The translations under genes and the position numbers were made by a program. A model generated the notes under the pieces. It searched no databases, was not told where the DNA came from, and saw only the letters and a program-made list of their open reading frames with translations. Below are positions 12,574-26,046 of a stretch of 64,000 nucleotides of DNA, piece by piece; position 1 is the first letter of the stretch, and each line of letters begins with the position of its first letter. Source of the DNA: Spinacia oleracea (Eukaryota; Streptophyta; Magnoliopsida; Caryophyllales; Amaranthaceae); assembly GCF_020520425.1 (NCBI RefSeq), contig NC_079490.1, forward strand, positions 2,976,001 to 3,040,000, in the 5' to 3' direction.

Positions 12574-12766
12574 AGTTCACTAATAGACTTAAGGATAAGT
12601 TATTCAATTCATTCACGAACGAAGAGTCGTTGCGCCTGATTTTTTCGATCGACCGACCCTTAACACTTTTATCCCTCTCTGGTTGGTTGAGGAAGAGAGT
12701 CTCAATAACTGCAGGGTGGGGTGGAAAAGGGTAAAAGAGGGCTTGACTTTTGTTGTACCAAAATAT

Positions 12767-13098
12767 TACTCTCTCCGTCCCGGAATACTTGACCTGTTTT
12801 CCTTATTGGGCCGTCCCTTAATACTTGACCTGTTTCTAAAAATGGAAATATTCTAACAATATTATATTATTTCTCACTCCACCCCTATTAACCCACCTAC
12901 CCCCTACTCCATACAAAAAATAATTAAAAATTCAACCCTTACTCTCCCCCAATCCCACCTCTTAACCCACCTCCCACTAACTACATTAAAATAATACCCC
13001 ACTATCAACTACTACCTATTAAATTAAATAAGTCAATTCAAATCCCTTAAACTTTGTGCCGGTCAAACCGGGTCGAGTATTCCGTTACGGAGGGAGTA
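12767..13098. mobile_element. Stowaway-like MITE, 332 bp
   Basis: The left end tactctctccgtcccggaat is complementary to the right end gagtattccgttacggaggg plus agta, with TA at both borders. The interior has a C-rich stretch (ctattaacccacctacccc). The same element, in opposite orientation and with nearly equal length, lies at 42525-42856. Confidence 0.85.
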
Positions 13099-13385
13099 AA
13101 ACTGATGATCCTTATTACACTGAAATTTTGCAACAAGATTACACGTAACATGAACGTGTGTCCACTGGTGATTGTTCCAACTCAAATGTGTTATAATTAT
13201 CTTATCGTACGGATTACATGAATATAAGATGACATAATGGAACTCATTTGGAAGAAAATAATACTTTATTTTTATTTTTTAGGTTATGACAACAAATCTT
13301 TTGTGATGGGGTAGTGATAACAACCTAATTTAATCATGGAAGCAAAACTAGCAAGTTAATGTGATATTAGGGGTGGTCCATGGGA

Positions 13386-13600
13386 GGAAGTCATTTCGGC
13401 ATGCTGTGATGTGTTTCAAAATATATCACATGGGCATTTTTGTAAATAAATTAAATTTCAATGGTACATGTTTTAATCGTAATGGTACATGTTTTTATCG
13501 TAATGGTACTCCGTTTAACGAAATGGTACTTTCTTTTTAATGAATGGTACACAAAATGCCCCTGTGATGTATATCACAGCATGCCGAAATTCCGCTCCCG
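13386..13600. mobile_element. Non-autonomous element with GGCATGCTGTGAT ends and AATGGTAC repeats
   Basis: The left end has atttcggcatgctgtgatgt and the right end acagcatgccgaaattccgc, a clear terminal inverted repeat of about 20 bases. The interior contains several copies of the word aatggtac. A structurally similar element with the same interior word lies at 36475-36905. There is no ORF. Confidence 0.65.
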
Positions 13601-13888
13601 GTCCATGGCTTGAAAATGAGTCAAAATTCTCATACTACTAATACTTACTCATTAAATAAGTGCCCACATCCTCACAAGAGATATTGACAAATCTTTAAGT
13701 AGGGACCTTGAATTTGGCTTTGCTCTATGATTTCGTCTCAATTTTTCTAATTTATTCGCCAATTAACGTATCACACCTAAAAACTAGTACTCCATCGTGT
13801 GTGTGATCTCAATAATTGAGTTTTCCTTTAAAAAAAAAAATCGAATATATGTAGGACGAGGAAGTATAAATCAATATCAGAATGTTTT

Positions 13889-14094
13889 TACTAAAACATA
13901 TCGTACCACTAAACGACAAAATAGGCTAAAGACAAACGCTAAAGGACAAAATCAAATTTATTGGAAAATGGCATCCATTTTTTAAAAATGGCATCGATTT
14001 TTTAAAAATGACATATGTTCTTTGAAAAATGGCACCTGTTTTAATGCTTGTCTTATACCTATTTTGTCGTTTAGTGGGGTGATATATTTTTGTA
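13889..14094. repeat. Foldback element with arms of about 45 bp
   Basis: The left arm (13889-13934) includes accactaaacgacaaaatag and the right arm (14046-14094) includes ctattttgtcgtttagtggg. The loop carries four aaaaatggca-like words. It could form a long hairpin if transcribed. Confidence 0.7.
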
Positions 14095-14353
14095 AAACAT
14101 ATCTGATATGAGGCACGCCGCCCTCAATGTAGGACCGAGCAAAACTATCTAAAGTAACAAAAATCCGATACTCGAAATCGATTCAGAGCACTGACCGAAC
14201 GTAATGTGCCCATATGATTATCGGTATGGTTTCATGTACGGAGTATTAATTTATAATTAAGAACGTATTAGTACTCAATAATGACCCAATAAGTATTTTC
14301 TTCTTATTTTCCGATTTAAATATTTATGTGGAAGTCTAAGCACGGAGTATATA

Positions 14354-14616
14354 TACTTCCTCCGTCTTTTAATACTCGCAACGTTTGGACTTTTGCCACT
14401 ATTCATATAATCTACTTTGACTATTCGTAGTATTTTTTATATAAGATAAAACATAGTCATGTGGGATCTTGTTAGATTCGTCTCAATGTGTATTTTCAAA
14501 ATATCAACTTTTTATAATTTTTGCATAAAGAGAATTTAAGATATAAATGATCAAAGTTGTGCATTGGCATGCGTGAAACTAACAAACGTTGCGAGTATTA
14601 AAAGACGGAGGAAGTA
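14354..14616. mobile_element. Stowaway-like MITE, 263 bp, well preserved
   Basis: The ends tacttcctccgtcttttaat and attaaaagacggaggaagta are perfect inverted complements, with TA at the borders, the typical Stowaway target. The interior carries gttagattcgtctcaatgtg. It is the best-preserved copy of the family seen at 4140 and 38911. Confidence 0.9.
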
Positions 14617-14906
14617 TAAAATTGTTTGCTTACCACTTTATAGTTTGAGTAAGTAGTAATTTAGTTTTATTATTAATTTAGTCGAGATCATGTGGTAATA
14701 TTGATAATTAGTCATAAACAATATTATACTACGAAGTAATTTGGTTTGAAAATGTAACTTTTTGAATATTTGACATTACAAAATATCCAATATGAACAAT
14801 ATTATAATACGAAGTAATTTAATTTCAAAATGTAACTTTTTTAATATTTGACATTATATAAAATATCCGAATCCCAAAATTTAAGTACCTATACTATAAT
14901 CTTTAA

Positions 14907-15165
14907 TACTTCCTCTGATCCACAAATATTGCACCATGTTAACATTTACACTATTTACGTTGTGTCTTTGACCATTTTTTGTAAAACATACGTAAAAAAT
15001 ATAATCATTTAAGATCTTATTAGATTCCTATCGATATATACTTTTTAAATATCAACTTTTTTATATAATTTTTACTTATAAATAATTCGATAGATAACGA
15101 GTTAAAGTCATGTATTGGAAAGCGTGAAATCAACATGGTACGATATTTCCGAAACAGAAGTAGTA
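14907..15165. mobile_element. Degenerate Stowaway-like MITE
   Basis: The ends tacttcctctgatccacaaa and atttccgaaacagaagtagt are imperfect inverted complements. The interior has the family words gatcttattagattcctatc and gagttaaagtcatgtattgg. Confidence 0.6.
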
Positions 15166-15355
15166 AGATTATAGTATGGAGTAAACTCAAATAAACCAAT
15201 CACAATCTCCGAGGAACCAAAGCACAAATAATAGAATGACTCCATGTTGATTATTCACATGCCATCAACTGCCGCCCATAATCCAATCCAAAGTTCCAAA
15301 CCATTGGTGGATCCTATGTTTAATTTCCCAACTTCACATTCACATCCAATTGGTT

Positions 15356-15434
15356 GTCAATTATTATAAATTTTAGGAAATAAACTATATCCATGTCAAT
15401 TATTATAAATTTTAGGAAATAAACTATATCCACT
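15356..15434 (+). repeat. Two-copy direct repeat, about 39 bp
   Basis: The segment gtcaattattataaatttta followed by ggaaataaactatatcca occurs twice back to back. The copies are near-perfect, so the duplication is recent or a slippage product. Confidence 0.85.
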
Positions 15435-16634
<1,200 letters not shown>

Positions 16635-18020
16635 ACGGATTTTTCATGAAATACCCCCGAGTTTTGGCGAAATTCACCAAATGCCCCTCGACTTTCAGAA
16701 ATTCATAAAATACCCCTATTTCAATACTTAATGTACCAAATACCCTTATTTCAAAACTTAATACAACAAATACCTTTAATGACGTCATCATACCTATAAT
16801 CCACCAATTAACGCCTAATTAACTCAACTAATCCCTAATTAACACCCATAATCAACCCACCCATTAACAAACCTAATTAACCCACCCATTAACAAACCTA
16901 ATTAACCCACCCATTAACCCACTAACCAACCCATTTTTCTTTTCTTTTCTCTCTCTCCTTCTTCCTTCCTCCTTCCTCCTTCCATCATCTCACCAGCAAA
17001 TCATGACTACTTTTTTTTCATTGAACCCAAACCAAATTCCATCATATTTAATCACACAAAAAAGTCAAATCAATTGAATGAATTTAACAAATTTCATCAA
17101 TTTAACAAAGCCCAGAGATTCGAAGATAAATTCGAAGATAAATTTGAAGAATTTTGAAGAAAATTCGAAGAATTGAAACAGAAATTTGAAGAGAAATTCG
17201 AAGAGATTCAGAGAAAATTGAAGAACGAAGAATATCAAACAGAACAAGGTTATTTCTCCCTTGAAATTCTCCCCCAAATTGAGCCTCTCTTGTATTGAAG
17301 AACGAAAATTGACAAGAAAATTGACAGGAAAATTGAAGAACAAAGAACATCAAACGAACAAGGTTGTTTGATCGATTTTTTTCCAGATTTACAAAATTTT
17401 GCTTTGATTTCCCTAACTGTGTTTTGGTGTTTTGGTGTTTGTTGTTTTCCCGATCAAACGAACATTGTTTTGGTGTTTGTTGTAGAATTTGAACCACTTA
17501 CAATGTCGTGGCTTATGCGGCAAGTAGTCAACAATGGCCGCCTTCAATCTTCTTCGGCAACTCCATCATTCTCTGTAACGAGATTTCACCATGGGGTTGA
17601 TGGAGTTGGACTTGTCGCAACAGAAGGAGAGAAAATGAGTTGGTGGTGCAGCCGAATACCAAAGAAAATCAGTCGCCGGCCTGCTTCCACCGTCGCTACT
17701 GATGTTGTTATTGTTGCTTGGCGGCGATGGTGGCGGCTGGAAAGTCGACCATCCTGGTAGAGGTGGGAGATCCATGGAAGAAACAGGAAGAAAAGGTGGG
17801 GGAGAGAGAAAAGAAAAATATGGGTTAATTAGGAGTTTAGTTGATTAATTGGGAAAAAATGGGTTAATGGGTGAGTTAAATGGGTTAATTAGGATTGATG
17901 ACGTCATAAGGGTACTTGGTGTATTATGTTTTGGAACAGGGGTATTTTATGAATTTCTGAAAGTCGAGGGGCATTTGGTGAATTTCGCCAAAATTCAGGG
18001 GTATTTCATGAAAAATCCGT
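16635..18020. mobile_element. Element of 1,386 bp with long terminal inverted repeats (MULE-like)
   Basis: The left end (16635 on) reads acggatttttcatgaaatac and the right end, ending at 18020, is its complement. The homology continues inward for well over 100 bases and includes atttggtgaatttcgcc on the right against ggcgaaattcaccaaat on the left. The seven bases atatttt flank both ends (16628-16634 and 18021-18027). Long TIRs and this size suggest a non-autonomous Mutator-like element, although that superfamily usually makes 9-bp duplications and the left flank is a TA repeat that obscures the count. The interior has a ttaacccaccc repeat region, then GA-rich sequence, then a GC-richer part at 17490-17800 with open frames on both strands that resembles captured gene sequence. 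No transposase was recognised. Confidence 0.75.
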
Positions 18021-18027
18021 ATATTTT

Positions 18028-20127
18028 ATGATCGATATTGTCACTTAATTAGTACGGAGTACGAAACAACATTATCTTACAAGTTTTATGGACTATATTT
18101 CTAAACATTATATATTATTTTTACACGTCTAGGCGTTCTTTGTATATACTCTATTTTTCTTAAAGTTTTCGTAATTCTCCTTGTTGAGACGTTCTTTTTT
18201 TAAAAAGAGTTCACTTGCTTTAGTCCTCGTTAATATTTTTACCTTTATATTGTATTTTGCAAAATTGATTTTACACACCTCCTTACAAATAAAACAATAA
18301 TAATAAAATAAAGGTGCTCTTACACCAGGCATGCTTTGTGTCAAAATCATTTCCCCTTTCATGTCCTACTTGTTAGATTAACTTAATTCCACAATCTCCT
18401 ACCATTACAATCTCCCTCTTATGTTCTTTGAAGTGCCTACTTCATCCATATCTAAAAATTCAATTTGTGTTTTAATCTTATCCACTACAAAAATCACAAC
18501 TAAATTAAATTTATGAATCACCTTGGCATGAAAAATGGGATTATCCTTTAAAGATGATTATGGGCCATATCGAGTCTACGTGTCTTGTATATTTCGGCCC
18601 AACTCATGCCGATCTCATTAATTGCGTGTCGGGCCAATATTTTTAAAAAAGGAGGCCCAACCACAATTCAAGCCCACGTGCCTCCACGCTGTGCCGTGCT
18701 AATTTTTTCTCAAAAACAAATTCTTATTTACATGGGGTGTACGATAAATATTGTACACCGAAGTTAAAGTTAACGTAAAATGCTTAAAAATTACCCTTAT
18801 ATACGTAAAAGTTATCTATTTTTACTGATAAAAATTTTCATTTTAATAAAAAATATTTCTTCAAAATTACTATTTATTTTTTTTTCCTGTGGGCGGTGTA
18901 GAGCAACTAACGATAACAACTTTTTAGTTGGTTCAAGTTGGTTTATTTGCACCTGTTAAACAGTTAGAAACAGCGTTTTCGCGGTTTTCTTTACCACTTG
19001 TATTTCGATTTGATTTGAAGAGAGAGAAAGATTGTGCGTGTGTTTGTTTGCTTCTTTCGAGGCAAAGAATCACCACCGCCCACATTCTCCCATCAATGGA
19101 CTTCTTAATTCTATCCTGTCAATTTGTGGTCTACTTTTCTCATATTTCTAGCTTGCACACAAACTGTTTGTTGAAATACCCCAATGAAAGAAACGAAAGA
19201 GAAAGGAGCTTTGTAAGTGAAGAGGAACTAGAAGAAGATTCTGCTGAAAATAAGGTGAAAAAAGGGACCCACCTTTTCCCATTTCTCCTTTCACCAAACA
19301 TTACCAGCAATCTTCATTTAAGTTTTCACTCTCCAACTTCAAATCAACCTTCCAAGAATTTTCTATCTTTTTTTCTTTCAAATTATTGCAATTTTTAATT
19401 GGTTTGCAAAAGTTTGGTACACCTAATTTAGCAACACAACTACTCAGATCTGGGTTTTGTTTTGCTATATTTGTTAGATTTTCTTCCTTCATAAAGATAT
19501 GTTTCTTGCTACATTAAAACTCATGCCTTTTTTTTTTTTTTTTGTTTTTAGAGTAGATAAGGGTTCATGAATCTGGACCAATTTTGAATTGGGGTTGAAT
19601 TGAAAAATCACATTTATTTGATCTTCTCCCTTATCTAACTTGAATACTTGATTATCAGTTGAGCTTTTTAGGTAAAGGTGATAGCTTTTTGAAGTTCAAG
19701 TTTAGCAATTCTTTTGGGGTGTATGAATGTCCACCTTAATCTGTTCTTTGTAGAGGAGTCTTTAAACAAACAATTTATTTTGATTGGATTAGATTGTTGG
19801 GAGGGTGGCCCAATTTCTGGGGTTTTGGTGGGACCCTCTATCAAACCAATAAAAACCCATATATTAGAAGTGAGAGGTTTGAAGATCCTCTTACCATTAA
19901 CCCATTTTTATAATTTTTGTAAGAAAAGTGGGAGGAAGGTATTGAGGAAGAAAGATTAACACCTTTAATCATCAGATTTCTTTGATTAATTCTTTGCTTA
20001 TGTAATAGCAATTGCTTTTGCCTCAATTGGGTTCCTTGCTTTGTGTGTGAGCTTATCTTTTATTCCTTGAATTAGATTGATTTATTATCCTATCATCATT
20101 ATTAGTAAATAAAAAAAATCTCTCTAA
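18028..20127. other. Interval upstream of the F-box gene
   Basis: It includes a GC-rich GGGCC patch (18560-18690), part of a palindrome-ended element (18736-18880) and, from about 18930, a stretch that is probably promoter and 5' leader of the F-box gene. A 156-codon open frame at 18928-19398 has no recognisable domain and is low-complexity at its end. A pyrimidine-rich leader-like stretch runs from 19260 to 19400. No separate gene is claimed. Confidence 0.45.
18736..18880. mobile_element. Partial element with GGTGTAC palindromic end
   Basis: It begins with ggtgtacgataaatattgta, whose arms ggtgtac and gtacacc are complementary. The continuation (aagttaaagtt, aaaatgctta, acgtaaaagttatctatttt) matches the complete copy at 49990-50273. 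The right end is missing here. Confidence 0.65.
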
Positions 20128-23100
20128 ATGCTTTTCTTGCTGGTGACTGGTATCTCCTTCATCTTCTTCTATATAAGCTCCTTATCTCTAAAACCACTTC
20201 CACCTTGGGCTACTGATGTGAGGCTTTTACCACTCTGCTTCTGGAAAGAGTTGTCCTTCTCTCCCATTTGTAAACCTCTTCAAAAAGGGGTTTTTGGTGT
20301 TTTTTGGGATTTCTCATTTCCCTCTATTGTTATGGCAATGAAACAGGCCACTTTTAGCTCTAAATTTGAGAAAAAGATTCAAGAAAATGAGCAATTTTCA
20401 GTCTTGGATTTGCCTGAACTTACATTGGATTGTATTCTTGAGAAGCTTTCCCCTGCTGGGTTGTGTAGTATGGCTGCTGTTTGTAGCTCATTGAGAGAGA
20501 GATGTATCAGTGATCATCTTTGGGATAGACACATGAAGCAGAAATGGGGGAAAGTTCTGGGTCCTGCAGCATACCGCGAATGGCAATGGTTTATTGCTTC
20601 AAGAAGAAATTTGAGTGTTTCTGAAGGGAAAAAATCACAAGGTTTTTTCAAATTTGTTTGGTATGTGTGGCCTTTGACATGGTTTACATCAAAATTTGTC
20701 AAAAATAATAAAAAGGATTCAACTTCACCTATGGTTGATACTGTTATGTCCTGGTTTTTAGCTCTTGAAAGTGGCAAATTCTGGTTTCCTGCTCAGGTTT
20801 ACAACCGAGAGGTATATTTGATCATAATCACTTATCCTGAATTTCTGCTTCAAATTTTGTTCTTATTTGAATCAATTTGATTTCAAAAAAATGAACTGGA
20901 TTGTTCTTATTGTTGTTTTTGGCAGAATGGTCATGTTGGATTTATGTTGTCCTGCTATGATGCTGAGCTTAGCTATGATCCTCAAACTGACACCTTCCAA
21001 GCAAGGTAAAAAAAGAAAAAAAACAGTGCAAGATTTGAACTTTAGAATATCTTTCAAAGTTATCTACATTTGATTTGAAGTTCACCAAACATTTGATTAG
21101 TTTGATTAATGTGATTTGATCTTCCAAACTTATCTACATTTGATTAATTTGAAGAACACCAAACATTTGATTAATGTGATGTGATCTTCCAAAACTATCT
21201 ACATTTGATTAATTTGAAGAACACCAAACATTTGATTAATTTGATTAATGTGATTTGATCTTCCAAAATTTTCCACATTTGATTAATTTGAAGAACACCA
21301 AACATTTTGATTTACGGAGTTATTGAATTCGCGGTTACAGGTACCCGCCTCATGGGAGAAGGGCAGTGGCAATAGAGAGTGGTATTCAATGGGAAAGGCT
21401 AAGAGTAGCACCAGTTGATACTCCACCACACGATCTTCATGCATCGGATTGCTTAAATGATCTACACCCTGGAGATCATATTGAGATCCAATGGAGACGG
21501 AATAAAGAATTCCCTTATGGTACAATTCCACAATCTATGAATTGGGTGTCATTATGTTGAATATTTGTTTAATTAATGTAGCTAAGATACTAAGTTAGAT
21601 GTTGGTTTGACTTAATTATTGTTTTAGATCTTTCTCTTGATTGGTTATAATTAGGTTTGCAATTCTAGAATAAAAGTATGGAAATTTGTTTATGGTAGTT
21701 GGCCTGCACAGAGACATAGTATTTTCCCTTTAGAAAAATATGATGATATATTAGAGGTGGATTTTTTCTAGCAAATTCGAAAGTGGCCTATTATTCTGGG
21801 ACGGTCTAAATTAGAATGGTGGCTTATTAGTCACAAACAGGGGAGTATGAAACTATGAATGTTTTCCCGAGTTTTTGTGTATATGTGTAATGACCTTCCA
21901 AATTGTCCAAACGGTGTAAGAGTTGTTCTGCATCTTGGGAAAGCTGGGAAGGTGTCATGAATCATGATTAGTGTTGCACTAATGAGTATTTATGTTTATG
22001 ATATTCCCTTTGAGATCCCTAGACACTTTCTTCTTACTGGATACTGAAAACAGAATATATTTTTTAGATCCAAATGCTGTTTCCAAAATCATACTCAGCA
22101 CTAAATTGCCGGTGCACTTTTAGTAATGAATACTTCTATGATTCTACTATCATTTTTTCTCATTGTTAATCTATATTATTAATCATTGACTTAGATGTCT
22201 AAAATTGAAACAAAGCCAATTATATTTAACTTGACAAAAATGTTCGGCATATTTATCGCAGGATGGTGGTATGGTGTTGTTGGCCACTCGGAGTCATGTG
22301 ATGGGAATGAGAATTATTGCCGATGTCATAGCAGTGGTGAGTAAATTAATGCCTCTAGTCACTGAATCTTTACTTAAAACTCTTTAAGCATACTGCAAGA
22401 AACATAAACCAGAATTCCTGCATGGGATTTTTAGCCTTTTGGGGATCGTGTTAGAATATCAATACCACAGTTATCCTTCACTTTTTACAGCAAATGATTC
22501 TTCCAAGGATAAAATTCACTTTCTTCCAAGGAAATCACCTCCCACTTTTTACATTTGCACATCTCCACAACTAGAATTTCTGCAGTTATTTCTGAAGATT
22601 CTAAGCTAAGGGTATCATTTCTACTGTTAATATATGGGAAAGTTAAAGTTTTAGCTTGAAATCTGATATTTTGGTACGGCCTGAATTTAAAATGTGGCCT
22701 ATTAACGTGGGAAGAATAATATAATCTTCTAGTTGGAAGAAACATAAACTAAAATTCCTGCATGGGATTTTTAGGGATCGTGTTAGAATATCAATACCAC
22801 AGAAAATGATTCGTCCAAGGATAAAATTCACTTTCTTCCAAGGAAATCACCTCCCACTTTTTACATTTGTACAACTTCAAAACTAGAATTTCTGTAGTTT
22901 TTTCTGAAGATTCTAACACAAGGGTATCATTTCTAGTGTTAATATAGGAAAGTTAAAATTTTAGCTTGTAATCTGATATTTTTGGTACGGCCTGAATTTA
23001 AAATGTGGCCTATCACAGTGGGAAGAATAATATAATCTTCTAATTGGAAGGCGTAGTTAGATTAGATGCTGTTTTCGAGCTAGTGGTGTTAAATGCCATG

Positions 23101-24219
23101 AGTTGCAGCTTGAAAACTTTGGTTATATTTATTTTATCCTCAATAATCATGGGTCATCTTCTTTCTGAGTCATTTGGTCCCCAAGACATATCATTGTCTG
23201 TGTGTCGTAAATTTCTCCGGCAATGATCTTACGTCTTGTTTCAAGAGAATATTTAATGCCAGACACACTGAAAGTGAAAGCAACGGACGTCGTCCTCTTC
23301 CTTTAGGTTCTGTTTGGTTGTGCATCAGATCCCCACTAGTGGGATTTCTCAATTTCCTTTGCCTTTTTTGACAACAATGGTTTGCATAATGATTTCTTAT
23401 CAAGTTGTAAATCCGACCCAATGGTCCTTTTGTTTTTATCTTCTTTTTTTTGTTGTCGCACATCTTTCCACCACCATTTTTTTCGTGGTTGTAGAGTTGA
23501 GGAGTGTTGGACCTTTTATCTAGGGGTGGCAATTCGGGACAATGGGTCAGATTCGGGTTTGGTTTCGGGTCGATTTCGGGTTTTGTCAAAAAAATATCAG
23601 AAATGTTGTAAAACTTAATATTACTACAAAATATGATAAATGGGCAAAATCGGGTCGATTTCAGGTCATTCGGGTTGGGTTCAGGTCGGGTTCGGGATTC
23701 TTTCAGTAACTTCAGGTCGGGTTCGAGTCGGATTATCAGGTCGGGCCAGGGATTGGCAACCCTAATTTCATCACATCAACTTCAAAAGCTTTACCTGTAG
23801 GTCCTAGGGGCATCATTTATTTGGATAAAGTCTTATTAATTTGTGCCTTCCATTCTCGAGTTGGAGATCATATACACAATGATAAACAAATTGACAACTA
23901 AAAACTCTAATGAAATGACTAACCCTAACATTCATTCAGTCTTTCAGCATATTCTAACAGAAATTACTCTGATAAAAATTGTGTTCACTATACCTGGTTT
24001 AGTTATTTGACACTTCTTTGGTTGAAAACAGACACCGTTGTCCTCGAGTTTAACCAGTATACACCGGGATCACGATGGAGGAGGACAATTGTCAACAGGA
24101 AGGATCACAGAGAGGAAGGAAATGAGGGCGATGGATTTTACGGAGGTATTAGAAAACTTCACACGAGCAATGAAATTTCTACCTGGAAGAGTTTGTGGCC
24201 CGGTGATATTTTGGAATAG
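20128..24219 (+). CDS. F-box protein with N-terminal hydrophobic segment, At2g26850-type
   Basis: There are five exons: 20128-20811, 20926-21005, 21341-21519, 22262-22336 and 24032-24219. All junctions are GT-AG and in phase, giving 401 residues. Residues 1-20 are hydrophobic (a probable membrane anchor), followed by [11 protein letters not shown]. An F-box lies at about 90-140 ([20 protein letters not shown], then [15 protein letters not shown]). The C-terminal half is rich in Trp and Gly, with [23 protein letters not shown] and [16 protein letters not shown], as in a small plant family of F-box proteins including Arabidopsis At2g26850 and At2g32560 (recognised from memory). The expected role is substrate recognition in an SCF (SKP1-CUL1-F-box) E3 ubiquitin ligase; the substrate is unknown. 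The start at 20128 keeps the hydrophobic N-terminus. M69 or M71 (near 20332) are alternatives, and a TATA-like tctatataag lies within the longer reading. Introns 2 and 4 contain tandem duplications. Confidence 0.88.
21058..21306 (+). repeat. Tandem repeat of 65-75 bp units in F-box intron 2
   Basis: Four units carry tatctacatttgatt, aagaacaccaaacatttgat and tgtgatttgatcttccaaa in that order. Units differ by insertion or loss of a ttgattaat word. The array ends about 35 bp before the exon 3 acceptor. Confidence 0.85.
22399..23045 (+). repeat. Direct duplication of about 310-340 bp in F-box intron 4
   Basis: Both copies start at gaaacataaac(c/t)a(g/a)aattcctgc (22399 and 22739) and run through ccaaggataaaattcacttt, ggaaatcacctcccactttt and ggtacggcctgaatttaaaa to taatataatcttcta. 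The second copy lacks about 30 bases near its start. Confidence 0.85.
23524..23760 (+). repeat. CGGGTCGGGTTCGGG-type patch in F-box intron 4
   Basis: The region between ggggtggcaattcgggacaa and gggccagggattggcaaccc is rich in tcgggttcgggt-like words. Its two ends (ggggtggcaa and the complement of ttggcaaccc) look like short terminal inverted repeats, as in small non-autonomous elements. A related start (ggcaattcgggtcagtgagt) lies at 30718. Confidence 0.55.
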
Positions 24220-25092
24220 AAGAACAAATCTGGGAAAATTGATTGATTGAAATTGCTAACTATATCAGTAGTTGCTACGATTTTTTTTTTTGGGTTGCTA
24301 TGTGAAAGCTGCGAAAACATGCAGAAACAGGCTTAGCTGATAGTCTGATACATCTCATATCATCTTTTTTAGCCTTCATTTTGATTCCAACTAAAATTTT
24401 TCATGGATGAATTATAGATGAATTATAGGCATTGTAAAATTCATTCCATGCCACATTGCATCTGTATGGATGCGAATTTGATGTACAAGTTTTACTATAT
24501 TTAGCGAAAATACCATATTTAGTAAATCTTTCGTAGTTATCAGAAACCTTTGAGTCTTTGACTGTGATGAAATGAATCACAGTTTACCATTCTGAGATTA
24601 TCAGTCATGTTACTCAAACTTTGTTACTTATCTGAGATTTATAAGACATAATCCTGGTTTTTTCAATTTTTCTGTAGTTATCAGAAACTTTCACAGGTGT
24701 TAATTACCTCTACCATTCTGGGATTATCAGTCATTTTAATCAAACTTTTGTTACTTAAACTGAGATTATAGACTTAACAGAACTCTACCCTGCTTCTTTT
24801 TTCATTATTCTGTAGTTTTCGGTTTTCAAATATTCATGTCATCATCTTGCAGAGTTCAATCTTTCTGTAATTTAACTGATATTTATCAGTCATGGAGTAG
24901 ATAACAGAGCAGTTACAGACTTACAGAACAAAACTTGGCAGTATTAATTGTCTGCTACCTACATGATTAATAATTTAGCAAGACGCGTAAATTAACACCG
25001 AGTTAAATATGAAACTTGCACCCCATTGCTTGTAAATAACAAATACTGAATTGGAGTCCGTGCAAACAGTGAGACAGCTATTTGCTGAAACT
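24220..25092. other. Interval between convergent F-box and DUF1645 genes
   Basis: It contains the 3' untranslated regions of the two convergent genes and a degenerate duplication at 24530-24780 (gtagttatcagaaac ... gattatcagtcat, twice). No ORF of recognisable family. Confidence 0.6.
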
Positions 25093-26046
25093 CTAGTTCA
25101 TTTTTGTTGTGCTTTTAATACCAAAACCTTTTGCCAAGCAAAAGAAAAACCGAGCTCGGTGTTTCATCAAACTCTTCATTTCTCTAGAAATCCTGAAGAC
25201 CGCGTTCGGGTATTTCGACCCGAGTCTATGAGGAGGATTATGCATCTTCTTCCTAAACAATAATGGAGTTTTTTGCTCCCCATTTACATCCTTCCCAAAG
25301 TTCAGCAAGTATTTCTTGATCCTTTGCTTCCTAGACTCTAATGACCCAGATTTTCCTATAATATCATCCTTGGGCCCTTGGATGGGCCCAAAAGAATTTG
25401 GTTTGTTCCCTGGGCTCAAGATCACTTTGTTATACTTGTGGGCCTTCCATGTTGTTGACCCATTGGGCCTTCTAAATGGTGAGAGGGATTTGGATCTCCT
25501 AAGATGATGAGCCTTCTTTTCACCACTTGAGCTCATGCTAATCACATCATTATCCTCCTTAACCTTGTTCAAAGCAGCTAAGAAGGGGTCATACCCATCA
25601 TTCCACAAGCTCCTTTGCCTCAAGAATGGCACCTTGACCCCCTTCACGGTCCGCGCCCCGGGGGACGAGCCAGTCGAATCGTTACCACGCCTTTTACTAG
25701 GCCTCGTACAACGAACCTGTGGTGGTAACCGTAAAGGAACCATCTTCCCATCACAAAACAACTCATCAGCATACGCCACAGAAAGGTCCCCGCTCTTATA
25801 AAACCCATTATCGTAGGGATAAAACCTCTTACTCTCTTCGAATTCAAAATTTTCGGCGTAAGGAGAGAAATTCTCGGGTATTTCGGGTGTTATTGACCCG
25901 GATTTGAACCCGGGTGCACTCCTTGTGGGACTAGTAGGCATGCTAAGAAAGAAGAAGTCATTTTGACGGTTGTATTTAGTAGGACTAGTTGGCTCACTCG
26001 TATAATAAGAGTAGAAATCATTTGTGTTTGGAGATAGATTTTCCAT
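25093..26046 (-). CDS. DUF1645 family protein
   Basis: Intronless, 317 residues. The N-terminus is rich in Ser/Thr/Pro with repeated TSPT motifs (residues 19-24 and 38-42), which are candidate proline-directed phosphorylation sites. The DUF1645 hallmark follows: FEFEE at 67-71, then ADELFCDGKMVPLRLPPQ at 93-110. Next come a basic stretch (RPSKRRGN), a conserved-looking RQRSLWNDGYDPFLAALNKV (143-162), RRSKSLSPFRR (183-193) and a basic C-terminus. No membrane segment or catalytic motif is present. Function is poorly defined; a rice member has been linked to stress tolerance and grain length, and the protein is probably nuclear or cytosolic. TATA-like sequences lie on the minus strand at 26083-26095 and further upstream. 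The start is the first Met of the open frame and gives a family-like N-terminus. Confidence 0.88.
   Translation of the reverse strand: MENLSPNTNDFYSYYTSEPTSPTKYNRQNDFFFLSMPTSPTRSAPGFKSGSITPEIPENFSPYAENFEFEESKRFYPYDNGFYKSGDLSVAYADELFCDGKMVPLRLPPQVRCTRPSKRRGNDSTGSSPGARTVKGVKVPFLRQRSLWNDGYDPFLAALNKVKEDNDVISMSSSGEKKAHHLRRSKSLSPFRRPNGSTTWKAHKYNKVILSPGNKPNSFGPIQGPKDDIIGKSGSLESRKQRIKKYLLNFGKDVNGEQKTPLLFRKKMHNPPHRLGSKYPNAVFRISREMKSLMKHRARFFFCLAKGFGIKSTTKMN

Noticed and set aside
18928-19398. 156-codon ORF upstream of the F-box gene
   Set aside because: No domain, low-complexity end, and its position fits promoter and leader sequence of the F-box gene.
23191-23589. 132-codon minus-strand ORF in F-box intron 4
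   Set aside because: It runs into the CGGGTC patch and has no recognisable domain or promoter.
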